NCBI GenBank assembly: GCA_025558095.1
Contig: JAIVFI010000029.1
Coordinates: 434,001 to 498,000 of the forward strand
Direction: 5' to 3'
Length of the DNA stretch: 64,000 bases
Origin: Hyaloraphidium curvatum
Lineage: Eukaryota > Monoblepharomycota > Hyaloraphidiomycetes > Hyaloraphidiales > Hyaloraphidiaceae
Shown one piece after another: positions 30,222-41,085 of this stretch (positions are counted from its first letter, which is position 1; every line of letters starts with the position of its first letter). The position numbers and the translations under genes are program-made. The notes under the pieces were generated by a model that saw nothing but the letters and a program-made list of their open reading frames with translations, was not told where the DNA came from and did no database searches.

Positions 30222-33200
30222 CTACCCATCCACGGCCTGCAGCACCCCCGCCGCCTCGGCCACCACGTCCCCCACCGCCCTACCCGCACCCTCGGCCCGC
30301 TCCAGCAGCTCCCTGCTGATCCGCGCCCCGTGCGCCTTGTACGGCGCGTGCGCCAGCGTCAGCCGCATCAGCCGCGCGCAGGTGGCCGCCAGCCCCGCCG
30401 AGAGGGCGGCGGCGGCGGGGTCCGAGGCTTCCAAGGCGCGCTGCGAGAGCAGCAGCACGCTGCCCAGCCTGAGCATCGCGACGGCAGAGTGCGGCCCGAG
30501 GAAGGTGGGGCTGGGGTTGGCCTCGAACATGGCCTTGGCGAGCTGCACCCCCGCCACGGCGTGCGCGGCGGCCTCCGGGAACGAGGGCGAGGCGAGGAAC
30601 GCGCGCTCGTCCTCGGCCTCCTCCTGCGGGTCGCAACCAGGTTCGCGGCCGACGGCCATGTGGCTCCGCGCGGCGCACTGCGCGCCAAGGAGGACGAGCA
30701 TCTGGTGCGCGAACTTTTCCCCCGACGGCGCGCCCCACGCCCGGGAAAAGATGCGCTCCAGCCCCGCGGCGTCGCCCGTCTCGAGCGCCGAAGCCACGTG
30801 CGCGGGCAGGCCTGCGAGCAGCGCGTCCATTCCCCCGATCAGCGCGCGCATCGCGTCCCCGGCCCTCGATGCGGGATCCGTGTCCCACGGCGGCCCGGCG
30901 TCCGCGCGCGCTTTCGCGGCGCGCCATGTGACCCCCTCCCGCGCCGTCATCGCCCGCAGGTCCGTCAGCATCGCCACGCAGGTCGCCACGGCCGAATTAC
31001 CGGCGATCGATCCCCTGGCGAGCAGCAGCGGGACCTGCTCCGCCGCCAGCGCGCGCTGCCCGTGCGGTTCCCCCAAAAGGAGGAACCCGAACGCCTCCCC
31101 CGCCGTCACGGGCGGCGGCAGCCCCGCCGGATCCATCCCCTCGTGCACCGCCTCGAAGTCGGGATCCGCGCACGGCAGCCACGCCCCGGGCGGCGCCGCC
31201 GGCCCCGCCCCCACGCCCCACACGGGCTCCTCGACGTCCCCCAGCAAGGCGACAAAGTTCCTCGCGATCCACCACGTCCTGCTCGCTTCCTCCGCCAGCA
31301 CCCACGCCCCCGCCACCCCCGCCCCCGGCCACGGGAGCCCCTCCGCGACGCCGACCGACCCGGGGCCGTACATGAGCGCCTCCAGCGCCGCCCGCAGGGC
31401 GTGCAGCGCCCTGCCGTTCCGCACCGAGGCCGCGAGCGCGGCCTGGAGGAGCAGCGCCTGCGCCGCGCGCACACGCGCGGGCCTGTCGGCCTCGGTCCGG
31501 GGAACGGAGAGCAAAGGGCGCGCCCGGGCGACGACTTCCCATGCTGCGCGGGAGACGGCGGCGCGCTTGGCGTCCGGGGTCGAGCACGAGGGGCAGTGCG
31601 CGCAGGTGAGACTGGAAAACGCGACGAGGGTCCAGTACAATGCGGGATCGGCGTGCCCCGTGGAAGCGAGGCGGAGGAAGGTGCGCGGGTGCACGGCGTT
31701 GAACACCCTGTGGGTGTTTTCGAAGAAGTGGAGGAGGTGCGCCGCAATGCAGGCGGCGGGCATCGGGGGGCGGAGCTGCGATGGGGAGAAGGGGAGGGGG
31801 ACAGGCACGGCGGTGGGAGGGTCGGCGTCGGCCGGGGGGGATGGGAGGGGGGTGGGGTGCAGGGCGAGGGAGAGGAGCATGCTCAGCGAGGGGGCGCGGT
31901 CGAGCGGAGGGTCGGGGGTGAGCGGGTGCCACGGCTGCAGGGTGGTCCCGGGGGCCTGCAGGTCGGCCGGGGGAGCCAGGTGCGCGAAGGGCGCGGCCAT
32001 CTGCAGGTCCGTCTGCGCGGCGAGCAGGTCCAGCCCCGAGAACCCGGGGGATGGGTATCCGGCCGCGTAGCCGGGCCGCTGCACGGCGAAGTGCCCGTAC
32101 CCGGGCGCCGTGCCGACCTCCTCGTCTTCGACCACCTCGGCCGTCCCGGCATCCGATTCCACGTCGAGAGAAGGCGCCGCAGGGCGGGGAACGCGCTTGC
32201 CCGGTGCACGCGCCGGCTTGGGCTTGGACCGGGCAGTATGCGAAGCGGCCGCCGCGCCGCCCTTCTTCCTGGTCCCCTCGGTCGGAAGCTCGCATGGGAT
32301 GCCCCTGCGCGGAACGTATGAGGGGTCCGCCGGTGCAGGGTATCGGACAGTGGACACCAACCTGCCGACGCACCGCGTGCACGGCTCGCTCGCCACCTCG
32401 GCGCCCTCGGGGAACACCGCCCCCACGCACGTCTTCTTGTTCCTGCGAATCCCGTCAGCCCCCGAACACGCACCCGCGCCGCATGCAGACCCACCTGTGG
32501 CATTCCGCGCACGCCGTCTTGCGGGTCGGCACCTCGACCTCGCCCTCCTCGTACGCGCACCGCAGGCCCATCTTGGCGCACCGCTGGCACGGGTCGCCGC
32601 CGTCGCACTGGCGTTTTCTCTTGCGGCACAGCAGGCAGGCGGTGGGGCGGCGGCCGGCGTCGGGCGGCGGGGGGCGGGGTTTCTTGGCGGGGAGCGGGGA
32701 GGTCGGCGGAGCGGGGCGCTTCTTGGGTGCCGGGGCCGGGGGCGGGGAGGCAACTTGGGGAGGGGGGGAGATGGGAGGCAGTCGGGCTTGGGAGGCGTAG
32801 GAGGGCGGGTCGCGGTAGACGGCGGGGGACGGCTCGGGCCGTGCGTCGGGCCGGGGCTCGGCGTATGCGGGCTCGGCGTGCGGGTAGTCGGCGTGGTACG
32901 ACGGCGTGCGGTACGGCACGGCCGGCAGCGCGTGCCAGCTCGGCGACGGGAACCCCGGCGAGGCGTAGTACGGCTGCTGGGAGTAGGCGGCCGCCGGAGC
33001 ATAGGGCGACAGGGGCGAGGGCGGCCCCATGCCGGCCAGCGGGGGCAGGGCGTATCCGGCCCACGGCAGCCCGCCGTACTGCTGGCCCGGCATGGCGGGC
33101 ATCGGCTGGGCGTGCGGCGGCGGCGGCATCGGCGAGGCGGGCAGGGTCGCGGGCAGGCGGAGGTGCGGCGGCGTGCCCCACGAAGGCGTGCGCTCCCCCG

Positions 33201-33291
33201 GCACGCCGCCCCCGCCAAAGAACTGCGGCGACGGCGGCGAGTAGCGCGGCGGCTGCGCGTGCGGCCCGCCGCCCGGGAACGGGTTCGCCAT
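30222..33291 (-). CDS. Zn2Cys6 fungal transcription factor 2, with an extra Cys cluster
   Basis: Two exons, 33291-32495 and 32442-30222, encode 1005 residues. The 52-nt intron (donor GTGGGT) is phase 2. A Pro/Tyr-rich N-terminus of about 210 residues precedes ACLLCRKRKRQCDGGDPC, x2, C, x6, C, a complete C-x2-C-x6-C-x5-C-x2-C-x6-C cluster with the basic RKRKR loop. About 20 residues on, a second cysteine group appears: CAECHRNKKTC, then after 16 residues C-T-R-C. It is formed only after splicing and resembles a degenerate second zinc cluster. The C-terminal two thirds has helices like the fungal_trans region (for example FFENTHRVFNAVHPRTF). Nuclear regulator; targets unknown. Converges with the acyl-CoA ligase gene, 143 nt apart. 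Confidence 0.8.
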
Positions 33292-33956
33292 GCCTGCGGC
33301 GGGGCGGAGTTCGGGCCGGGTGCGGGCGGCTGCGCGTCCGATCACCGACTCGCCGACGGATGATCTGCCGGCCCCCAAACACGTCGGCGGCCCCTCGGTC
33401 CGAAAACTCGAGTCCGGAAGCGCATCGGAGGGCCCGTTCCGTGCCGCCGGCACAGTCATCCCCCCGCCCGGCCCTCCAGCGAGGTGGCCGACCCGACGCG
33501 CGCGACCCTGCCACCGGGGACCGGCCACAGGCAGGATCTCCCGCCCCCGCGTCCCTCGCATCTTCCGCCTCGGCATCGCATCCTGCCACCCGTCCGCCTC
33601 CGTCTGCCGCATCTCCCGCCCCTCCGGCCGCCCCTCGCGCATCCCTTCGCGCGGGTGGGCAAGGGGTCTCGGGCGGCTTCCGCCGCCCTTGCGCGCGACG
33701 GGGATGCTCTGCCGTTGCGGTCCGGATCCTGCGGGCGCCGACGACGGTCCGATGGTGATGGATTGGTTGCACGGGTGGAGGTGGGGATGGGGAGGGGGAT
33801 CGGGGGAGGGGATCGAGCGGCGGGGCGGGCGCCGCAGGGGCTGGAACGGTGGGACAGTGCGGGCGGCTATCGGACGCCGCGGCGCGTTTGCCGCCGATTC
33901 CGTGCTCGGATACAGCCCGTCCCGGTCCGTCGATGCCTTGGCCGGAGCGAAAGCCT

Positions 33957-35330
33957 GCTGTGGGTCCCGCGCTACAGCTCAGCGCGCACCACCGGGCAGG
34001 CGGACCCGGCGCGGACCCACTTTCCTGCGCACCGCACCGGGTGCCAGCAGGAACCTGTGGGGGCCAAGCCGCATCAGCATCATATGATACGGAAGGTCCC
34101 GGATCGCGTCCGCGCGTGCTCCCGCCTCCTGTAATCCGTCCGTCCGTCCCGTCCGGCGATCGGCACTGGCGCAAGAGCTGTGGGCAGGACAAGCTAGTTG
34201 AGCTGCGATCCACGGGACGCGGATCGCGAGCCTGAATGTGTCCACCTCCATCCGTCCGCCCTTCATCCGGCGAGGAGCGTGACCGCTGTGGGCGGATCAT
34301 CATTCTTCGATCCAAAGGTCGTGCGGATCGCAGGCAAGAATGCGCCCACCTCCCGTCCGTCCGGTCCCCATCCAGCAATCTGCATCGGCGGCGCGCAAGA
34401 GCTGTGGGCCCCAATCGTTGATCGGCGCTTCATGATCCAAATGGCGCGGATCGCGGGCAGGAAGGGGCCCACCTCCCCGTCCGGATCCACCTCCGTGTGC
34501 CGCAGTCCGCGCCGAAATGCCGATCCGCGGAGCTGTGGGCCAACGACGAGTACGTGGACGTCAGGCTTCGGATTGCCGTCGAACGTCCGTGCGCTGTGGG
34601 ATCAGGTTCCAGTGCGTGGTCCGTGAATGCGGCGGCGCCGTTCCCGGACGACACTGCCCCACCTCGAAGTACATCCGCGGTCCGGAGTCCGTGCGCAGTT
34701 GTGCTCAATCGCGAAGCGCCTGCGTGGTTCCAAGGTCGCCGTCCATCCCGTCCAGGGCGGTGCAAGTGCGCTGCCGATGGTATGTGCGCAGCATGCTGTG
34801 GGACGGCAAGACAAGATCACACCGCATCGGGATGCAATCAACGGCCGGGATGGTCCGACCTCCCTCCGTTGCCAAGTGTTTGCTGTGGGAAGCATTTCAA
34901 GCCAACGGTGAGGAGGACCGTTGTCCAGAGCGTGGATCGCCACCGTCCCACCTAGTCGATCGCGGCGGATCCGATTCCCCCCTCTCGATCTCCTCTCCAC
35001 GCCGAACCTGCCGTGAGCTCGTCCACCGAAGGGTCAGCCTGCTGTGGGAGCAAAGAGACGTGCTATAGATCAGGAGCAAGTCCGGATCGTTGCCGTCCGC
35101 GCGACCCACCACCCTGCTCCGTCCGGGATGTCCGATGTCCAATCTGGATCTCGATACGCCTGCATGTCTGTGGAACACACGGACATCACACACGATCACG
35201 ACTCGCAGTCCGATCGGGGCGGTGCAGGTCCCCCCGTGTCGTTGGTCCGCCCGTCAAAGCTGTGGGTCGAGACGGGATGCTGGCGCTCAGCGCAAGTGTG
35301 CCGATCGGAGCTCCGCCCGTCCCACCTCGC
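33957..35330 (+). repeat. Degenerate repeat array 1 with GCTGTGGG / CCCACCT modules
   Basis: At least nine units share GCTGTGGG (33957, 34177, 34285, 34401, 34532, 34593, 34795, 34882, 35041, 35259) followed 59-72 nt later by CCCAC or CCCACCT (for example 34345, 34469, 34665, 34947, 35322). Better copies also carry a GATCC-, CGGATCGCGGGCAGGAA- and CCCGTCCGTCC-like core. Unit length is about 110 nt or multiples of it. GTGGG and CCCAC are reverse complements, so each unit can fold as a hairpin. No coding frame follows the units. The same family recurs at 55-56.5 kb in the same orientation. Confidence 0.7.
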
Positions 35331-35986
35331 AATCCGTCCCAGGTCCGGCACGGTCCCGGCGCAGCAAGGCCCTCGTCCGCAGCCGTGCTACGTCGATGTC
35401 CCGACTGGTGCCGATCCAGCTCTGCGATCCGGATTCCGTGGAGATTCGGCTTCCTGTGGCACAAAGCTTCATGGACAGGTGCAACCTGGCGGCGGACCAT
35501 GCCCGAGCCTTTTCCGCGGTCGAATCACTCGGGACTTCGTCCTGATCCTGATCCCAGATCCCGTCCATCCGACCTCCACACGTCCCAGTCCGGCTCCTCG
35601 GATTCTTCCCCGGCATCCGATGAGCTCGGCAAGTTTCCGCGTTGTCCGCGGTGCCGGCCGCCGACTCGGTCCCGCGCGTTGAGGGACGGCCACGGACAGC
35701 CGCCGGGGTCTGCAGTTGGCACAGAGATTCCGGAGCGCCACTGCGCTCGCTTTCAGCGGCCGGAAGATGAACGGAGGGGAGAGCATGCGGCGCCAGAGCG
35801 GGCTTGTGGGAGACATCTGCGGGGCAACGACTGGGAGGCAGCCGCTCCGTCGGGGCAGGCACAGGCGGCGACGTGAGCGTGACGGCCACACAGCAGTAGC
35901 TGAGTGCAGCCAATGGGGAGACGGGACGGCATGTGCGGGCGTCAAACAGACGGGTTGTTGGTGAGTCATCGGTCCGACCAGGCGAA
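35331..35986. other. Unannotated stretch up to the assembly gap
   Basis: More diverged sequence with weak traces of the repeat (GTCCATCCGACCTCC near 35562). No gene with recognisable features. Confidence 0.4.
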
Positions 35987-36634
35987 NNNNNNNNNNNNNN
36001 NNNNNNNNNNNNNNNNNNNNNNNNNNNNNNNNNNNNNNNNNNNNNNNNNNNNNNNNNNNNNNNNNNNNNNNNNNNNNNNNNNNNNNNNNNNNNNNNNNNN
36101 NNNNNNNNNNNNNNNNNNNNNNNNNNNNNNNNNNNNNNNNNNNNNNNNNNNNNNNNNNNNNNNNNNNNNNNNNNNNNNNNNNNNNNNNNNNNNNNNNNNN
36201 NNNNNNNNNNNNNNNNNNNNNNNNNNNNNNNNNNNNNNNNNNNNNNNNNNNNNNNNNNNNNNNNNNNNNNNNNNNNNNNNNNNNNNNNNNNNNNNNNNNN
36301 NNNNNNNNNNNNNNNNNNNNNNNNNNNNNNNNNNNNNNNNNNNNNNNNNNNNNNNNNNNNNNNNNNNNNNNNNNNNNNNNNNNNNNNNNNNNNNNNNNNN
36401 NNNNNNNNNNNNNNNNNNNNNNNNNNNNNNNNNNNNNNNNNNNNNNNNNNNNNNNNNNNNNNNNNNNNNNNNNNNNNNNNNNNNNNNNNNNNNNNNNNNN
36501 NNNNNNNNNNNNNNNNNNNNNNNNNNNNNNNNNNNNNNNNNNNNNNNNNNNNNNNNNNNNNNNNNNNNNNNNNNNNNNNNNNNNNNNNNNNNNNNNNNNN
36601 NNNNNNNNNNNNNNNNNNNNNNNNNNNNNNNNNN
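35987..36634. other. Assembly gap (run of N)
   Basis: Unknown bases between the repeat array and the left end of the retroelement. The gap may hide the missing LTR or mark a misjoin. Confidence 0.99.
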
Positions 36635-36802
36635 AGTCGCCGGCGGCGGCGCCGTGGCCACATGCGGCCGGCGGGGCCGCAGGTTGTGGCCGGCAGTCGT
36701 GGGGGTCGCCATGGGAGACGGTAGCGGCGAGGTCGACGTTGGGTGCGTAGTCCGCGGCCGCGGCCTCCTGTGGTCCGCCGCTTATATGGTGCGAAGCGCA
36801 GG

Positions 36803-36942
36803 CAACTCGCGAGTGCATCGCAAGTCGCTCGCGAGTGACTTGCGAGCGACTCGCGAGTGACTCGCGAGTCACTTGCGAGTCAACCGCGAGCCAACCGCGA
36901 GTCAACCGCGAGTCAACTGCGAGTCGAGTCGACCGCGAGTTC
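36803..36942. repeat. Short tandem array of a 10-nt palindromic unit (ACTCGCGAGT)
   Basis: More than ten copies of a roughly 10-nt unit, variants of ACTCGCGAGT and AACCGCGAGT, stand directly before the RT fragment and just after a TATATGG sequence. A related array lies at 45314-45405 beyond the gag side of the element, so the two arrays bracket it. Confidence 0.75.
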
Positions 36943-36947
36943 GCCCG

Positions 36948-39911
36948 CACTTCTCGCAGACGGTCGACGAGCACCTCGTGCACCTGGAGCTCCTCTTTGA
37001 CCGACTGCGCGAGGCCGGGATGACTCTGAAGCTGGCCAAATGCAAGTTCTTCCGCCGCGAGGTCAAATACCTCGGGCATTACGTCACCGCCGACGGCCTC
37101 AAGGTCGACCCCGAGAAGACCCGCGCGGTGGACCAGTTCCCCCGCCCAACGACCAAGAAGGAGCTCCAATCGTTTCTCGGCCTCTCCAACTACTATCGCC
37201 CCTTCATTGCCGGCTACGCCAACATTGCCAGCCCGCTCACCCGCCTGACGCAGGACGGCGTCTCGGTCTCTCGGGCCTGGGACGACGCATGCGAGGCCGC
37301 CTTCCGTATGCTAAAGGAACGGCTTACGTCGGCGCCCGTGCTCCGTCGCCCCGACTTTTCCAAGCGCTTCGTCTTGTTCACGGATGCCAGCGATATCGGC
37401 CTCGGCGCGGTGCTCAGCCAGCGGGACTCCGATGGCAAGGAGTACGTCATCGCCTACGCCAGCCGCGCTCTGCAGCCGAACGAGCGCAAGTGGGACACTC
37501 GGGAGCGCGAAGCCCTGGCCGTTGTTTGGGCATGCGAGCATTTCCGGGCGTGTTTGATCGGGGACGAGTTTGAGGTGGTCACCGACCATAGCGCCCTCAA
37601 ATGGCTCTTGGAGACCTCCAAGCCGGGCCGCCTACAGCGCTGGATCCTCCGGCTCTCGGACTTCAGGTTCCAGATCATCCATCGCTCGGGCAAAGCGAAC
37701 TCCAACGCCGACTTCCTGTCTCGTCAGCTCGTGGCGCCGTCGCCCGACGAGGACGTGCCTATGGGCGACCCCGAGGAAATCTTGGACATCCCTGCCTTTT
37801 GGCCCCCAAACCCTCCCGACCCCTTGCCTTTTTCTTCTTTTTCTGGGGGGGGACGGGCGCCCGGATTCCTCTCCGGGAGTGATCTCGGTCAGACTTCCCG
37901 TTCTTCGTCAACCCCAGTCACCGAGTCAGACTCGGGACGAGCTACTGCGGGTTCCTCAGTCAATTGTGAATCAATGGAGCGAGTGCTGTCTGGCACGGAG
38001 TTCCCGGCCACGGTTGCCGCAGTGGAGGGAACCCTGTGGAGCGATCCGGGGACCCTGCCCGAGGCTGCGGCACCGGAGACGCAGATCCTCCTGCCGATCC
38101 CAACGACGAACGCACAGGTCGACCCGGCAGACGTGCCTGAGCGAGACCTGGCGTTCCTTCATCCGGCACTGCTTGAGGTGCTACCCGATGTCGGGGGCAT
38201 CAGTGCTATTGACCTTGCCGACGTCAGATCCCGGGATGCCCTGCGCAAAGTGCAAGAAGCCGACGTCGAGACCAGCGCGCTGATCCGCTTCGTACGAGAC
38301 GGGGAGCTCCCTCCCAACGTGAATCTGGCCAAATTCTGCAAGAAGTACGGCGAGCAGTACTTCCTCGCTACGGACGGCGTGCTCTGCCGGCGCGATGTAC
38401 TCGCGACTGGTACCCGTCGTATCCCGGTCACCCAGCTCGTGATACCGCACGAGCTGAGGGAGGCCTACCTGCAACGTGCGCACGACGATCCCCTGAGCGG
38501 GCACGTCGGGCGACACCGGGCGTACAGCAATCTGCGGCGCCGCGTATATTGGGTCGGCATGGCGCACGACGTTCGCCGCTGGACGCGAGCCTGCCTTACA
38601 TGCATGACCCGGAAGATGCCTTCGGTATCGAACCAGGGCTTACTGAAATCGGTTCCTCTCACAGGTCCCAACGAGGACATCTACATCGACTACATCGGCG
38701 AGATCAATCCGGCCACGCCCCGCGGCAACAAGTACCTTCTCGTCGTCTACGATCCGTTCACTAAATGGGTCGCGGCGTATCCGACTCCGGACCTCTCTGG
38801 GCCGACGACGGCGAAGCTGCTCTATACGCGATGGATTCTCGAGCACGGTCTTCCGAAGCGGATTCACCACGACAACGCCTCGAACCTGGACAACCATTAC
38901 ATGGAGTACCTGCTCAAGCTACTCGGCATCAACCGGGGCCTGGTCACGGTTGGGCATCCCAGGGCTTCCCTCGCGGAGCGCCCGAACCGGTGGATCATCG
39001 ACGCCCTGAGCGCAGCGGTCTCCAAGAACTACCAGACATGGGACGAGGACATCGTGGGGGTCATCTTTGCCTTCCGGACCTCCATCCACGCGACGACCGG
39101 CGAAACTCCGTTCTTTCTGATGCATGGTCGGGATGCTCGTATTCCGCTCGACCTACTTTACGACGAGACCGAGATTCGCGAGCCAGTGCACCTGCGGGCC
39201 AGCGACGAGGAGGACAAGAAGACAGAGGATGAGCGCCGGCGGACCTACGTCGTGGAGCTCGTGGCGCAGCTTCGTGCGGCCTACGACCTGGTGGCCGAGA
39301 AGATGGCCGCAGCGGCGGAGACTCGGAACGCCAAGGCCAACGCTACCCGGCTTCCGATTACCTTCCGCCCCGGCGACCTCGTGCTCATCTGGGGACCAGA
39401 ACGACCGCGCAAGGGCGAGCCGGGCAAGTTCGTCTCTCGTTATCTTGGGCCCTACCGCATCGAGGAGTCAGGCCACACCGAGCTCACCTGGAAGTGTAGA
39501 CACGTCTACGAGACCGACCACGTCACCACTGTGCATGTGGACCGGCTGGCGCGCTACAAGCCTTGGGAGTCGGCCACCTTCAACGCGCGCTCGTGGAACG
39601 CACGCGCCCCGGAGCTCGCCGCCGGTGAAGAGCTCGATCTCTCGGAACCGGTGAACGAGTTCGAAGAGGAAATCGAGGTCGAGAACGCGCTTGGGAACGA
39701 GCAGGAGTACACCGTCGAGGACATCGTCGGCCACGAGGGCCAGGGTCACGGACTCAAGTTCGAGGTCAAGTGGCGGGGCTTCGCTCGCACGACCAAGCTC
39801 CCTCTGGACATGTTGCACGGCGCCATAGGGATCGTCCGCGCCTATGCCGATCGCGTTGGTCTCCAGCTCCCGACGGGTCTCCCCAGGCGCATGCGGACTC
39901 GGCGTCGCTAG
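36948..39911 (+). CDS. pol: Gypsy pol 3' part: RT thumb, RNase H, integrase, chromodomain (5' truncated)
   Basis: Coding sequence enters without its own start at 36948 (HFSQTVDEHLVHLELLF). RT thumb: KLAKCKFFRREVKYLGH, then FLGLSNYYRPFI. RNase H: LFTDASDIGLGAVLSQ, the ERKWDTREREALAVV motif and TDHSALKWL. Integrase: H-x-H zinc part (DDPLSGHVGRH) with CLTC, then a catalytic core with Asp in IYIDYIGEI, Asp in RIHHDNASN and Glu in PRASLAERPNRW. The D-D-E triad is intact, although the surrounding SD-G-x-x-F and HPQ-x-x-G-Q boxes are altered. C-terminal GPY/F-like LGPYRIEE and a divergent chromodomain (EYTVEDIVGHE, FEVKWRGF) target heterochromatin in related elements. The RNase H-integrase linker (37800-38100) is Pro/Ser-rich. 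Confidence 0.85.
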   Translation, partial: HFSQTVDEHLVHLELLFDRLREAGMTLKLAKCKFFRREVKYLGHYVTADGLKVDPEKTRAVDQFPRPTTKKELQSFLGLSNYYRPFIAGYANIASPLTRLTQDGVSVSRAWDDACEAAFRMLKERLTSAPVLRRPDFSKRFVLFTDASDIGLGAVLSQRDSDGKEYVIAYASRALQPNERKWDTREREALAVVWACEHFRACLIGDEFEVVTDHSALKWLLETSKPGRLQRWILRLSDFRFQIIHRSGKANSNADFLSRQLVAPSPDEDVPMGDPEEILDIPAFWPPNPPDPLPFSSFSGGGRAPGFLSGSDLGQTSRSSSTPVTESDSGRATAGSSVNCESMERVLSGTEFPATVAAVEGTLWSDPGTLPEAAAPETQILLPIPTTNAQVDPADVPERDLAFLHPALLEVLPDVGGISAIDLADVRSRDALRKVQEADVETSALIRFVRDGELPPNVNLAKFCKKYGEQYFLATDGVLCRRDVLATGTRRIPVTQLVIPHELREAYLQRAHDDPLSGHVGRHRAYSNLRRRVYWVGMAHDVRRWTRACLTCMTRKMPSVSNQGLLKSVPLTGPNEDIYIDYIGEINPATPRGNKYLLVVYDPFTKWVAAYPTPDLSGPTTAKLLYTRWILEHGLPKRIHHDNASNLDNHYMEYLLKLLGINRGLVTVGHPRASLAERPNRWIIDALSAAVSKNYQTWDEDIVGVIFAFRTSIHATTGETPFFLMHGRDARIPLDLLYDETEIREPVHLRASDEEDKKTEDERRRTYVVELVAQLRAAYDLVAEKMAAAAETRNAKANATRLPITFRPGDLVLIWGPERPRKGEPGKFVSRYLGPYRIEESGHTELTWKCRHVYETDHVTTVHVDRLARYKPWESATFNARSWNARAPELAAGEELDLSEPVNEFEEEIEVENALGNEQEYTVEDIVGHEGQGHGLKFEVKWRGFARTTKLPLDMLHGAIGIVRAYADRVGLQLPTGLPRRMRTRRR

Positions 39912-39981
39912 TAACACCAACGACGTCTATCCGGTCACAGCACTACCATCTCTGTGCTCCGATCCCCGGCTTTTCACTGAC

Positions 39982-40967
39982 TCAAACCCGACGTACTACC
40001 TCGAGCCTATCCTCGACCCCCTCGAACGCCAACTTGTGATACCCGGACTGAAAATGCGTGTTCAGATTGCCCAGGAGGCCCTTAGCCTTGTGCTTTACCA
40101 GATGGCACCACGGGAACGAGCATACCGCCACTTCGCCCTTGGTGGGGCTCCGGTACAGTTCGCCGGCGTACGTTCCGGCAATCTTCCATCGGAGGAAGGA
40201 GCCTGCCGGCACGGCATCAGGGACCTTCTTCGTCACCCGTTCCGCCTTCAAGCCCCAGACCGGCGACGACTTCTTCATCTGGCACATTCAGTGACGATCA
40301 GCGCTTGTGGGGCGTACTCCCGTCGAGCCGTTCACCTGCGCAATCTGCTCCCGGGCCTCCCCGCGCTGCACCACATGCCCCTCGTCTTTACCTGAAGTTG
40401 CCGTTTGGGCCGTCTGGAAGGCGCTCCCTTGTTCAGTGGCGGCCTCGAAGTCGCCTAAGTGGTCCAGCTCCCAAGAGGGCGCATGAAGCGTGACTGACAG
40501 CACGGGGACTTCGTCGGCCGCCTCGAGCTCCTCCCTCGAGTCCGCCGCCGACTCGCCCTCGCCGACGGAAGGCGCACCCTTCGACGACATCGCCGGCAGG
40601 AAGACGCCGGAGGTCCGGGTTGCGGCCGCGGCCGCGATCGGGTCGTTGCCTCTGGCCCCGCCAGCCTCGCGCAGCTTGGCGGTCCCGCCGGCCTCGCGCA
40701 GCTCGGCGACGAGCCGACGGAGCACTCGGACCTCGACAACGACGTTCCCAGCCTCTTCGGCCAGCGGCAACATCCCGCGCATGGCGGCCAGACGCACCAG
40801 TTGCAGGAAGCAGTCGACCACGTCGTCCTCCTGGCGCGGCGCTGAGCTCCCGTTCGAGGACCACGCCGCTACGCTCTTACCTTGGTGCACAGCAGGACGT
40901 CGAAGGTCGGCAACCGAACCTCGAACCACGAACTCGGCGGGACGACGTTCGGCAGCTCCGCACTCAT
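39982..40967 (-). CDS. Spliced gene with BED-like Cys/His finger lying inside the rearranged element
   Basis: Three exons, 40967-40881, 40830-40336 and 40278-39982, give 292 residues. Introns are 50 nt (GTAAGA) and 57 nt (GTGAAC), both phase 0. The N-terminus (MSAELPNVVPPSSWFEVRL) leads into EDDVVDCFLQLVRL and a helical, possibly coiled-coil segment (NVVVEVRVLRRLVAELREAGG). An acidic Ser/Glu-rich linker follows. The C-terminus has KKSSPVWGLKAERVTK, then C-x4-C with two His 29 residues on (VCSFPWC ... LNTHFQSGYHKL), the spacing of BED-type or other DNA-binding fingers found in transposon proteins. It may be an accessory gene antisense to pol, a remnant of another element, or a host gene. Function unknown. 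Confidence 0.55.
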
Positions 40968-41085
40968 GACAGGCGCGGAGATCCCCCCAGCTCTTCTGGA
41001 CCCTACGTCGCGATCCCCCGCGAGCGCTTTCGTCGACGCAATGGCGTACGGCCCTCGCTCGCGCCCCGTCCCCCGTGGCGGGGAC

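Noticed and set aside
31883-34414. 843-residue minus-strand frame overlapping Zn2Cys6 factor 2
   Set aside because: Another frame of a real gene; Arg/Pro/Ala-rich with no domain, and extends into the repeat array.
35287-37169. Open frames running through the N gap
   Set aside because: The frames exist only because N codons contain no stops.
40288-41085. Continuation of the pol frame beyond RT
   Set aside because: Gypsy homology stops at the breakpoint; the remaining frame partly overlaps the exons of the BED-finger gene and is open by chance.
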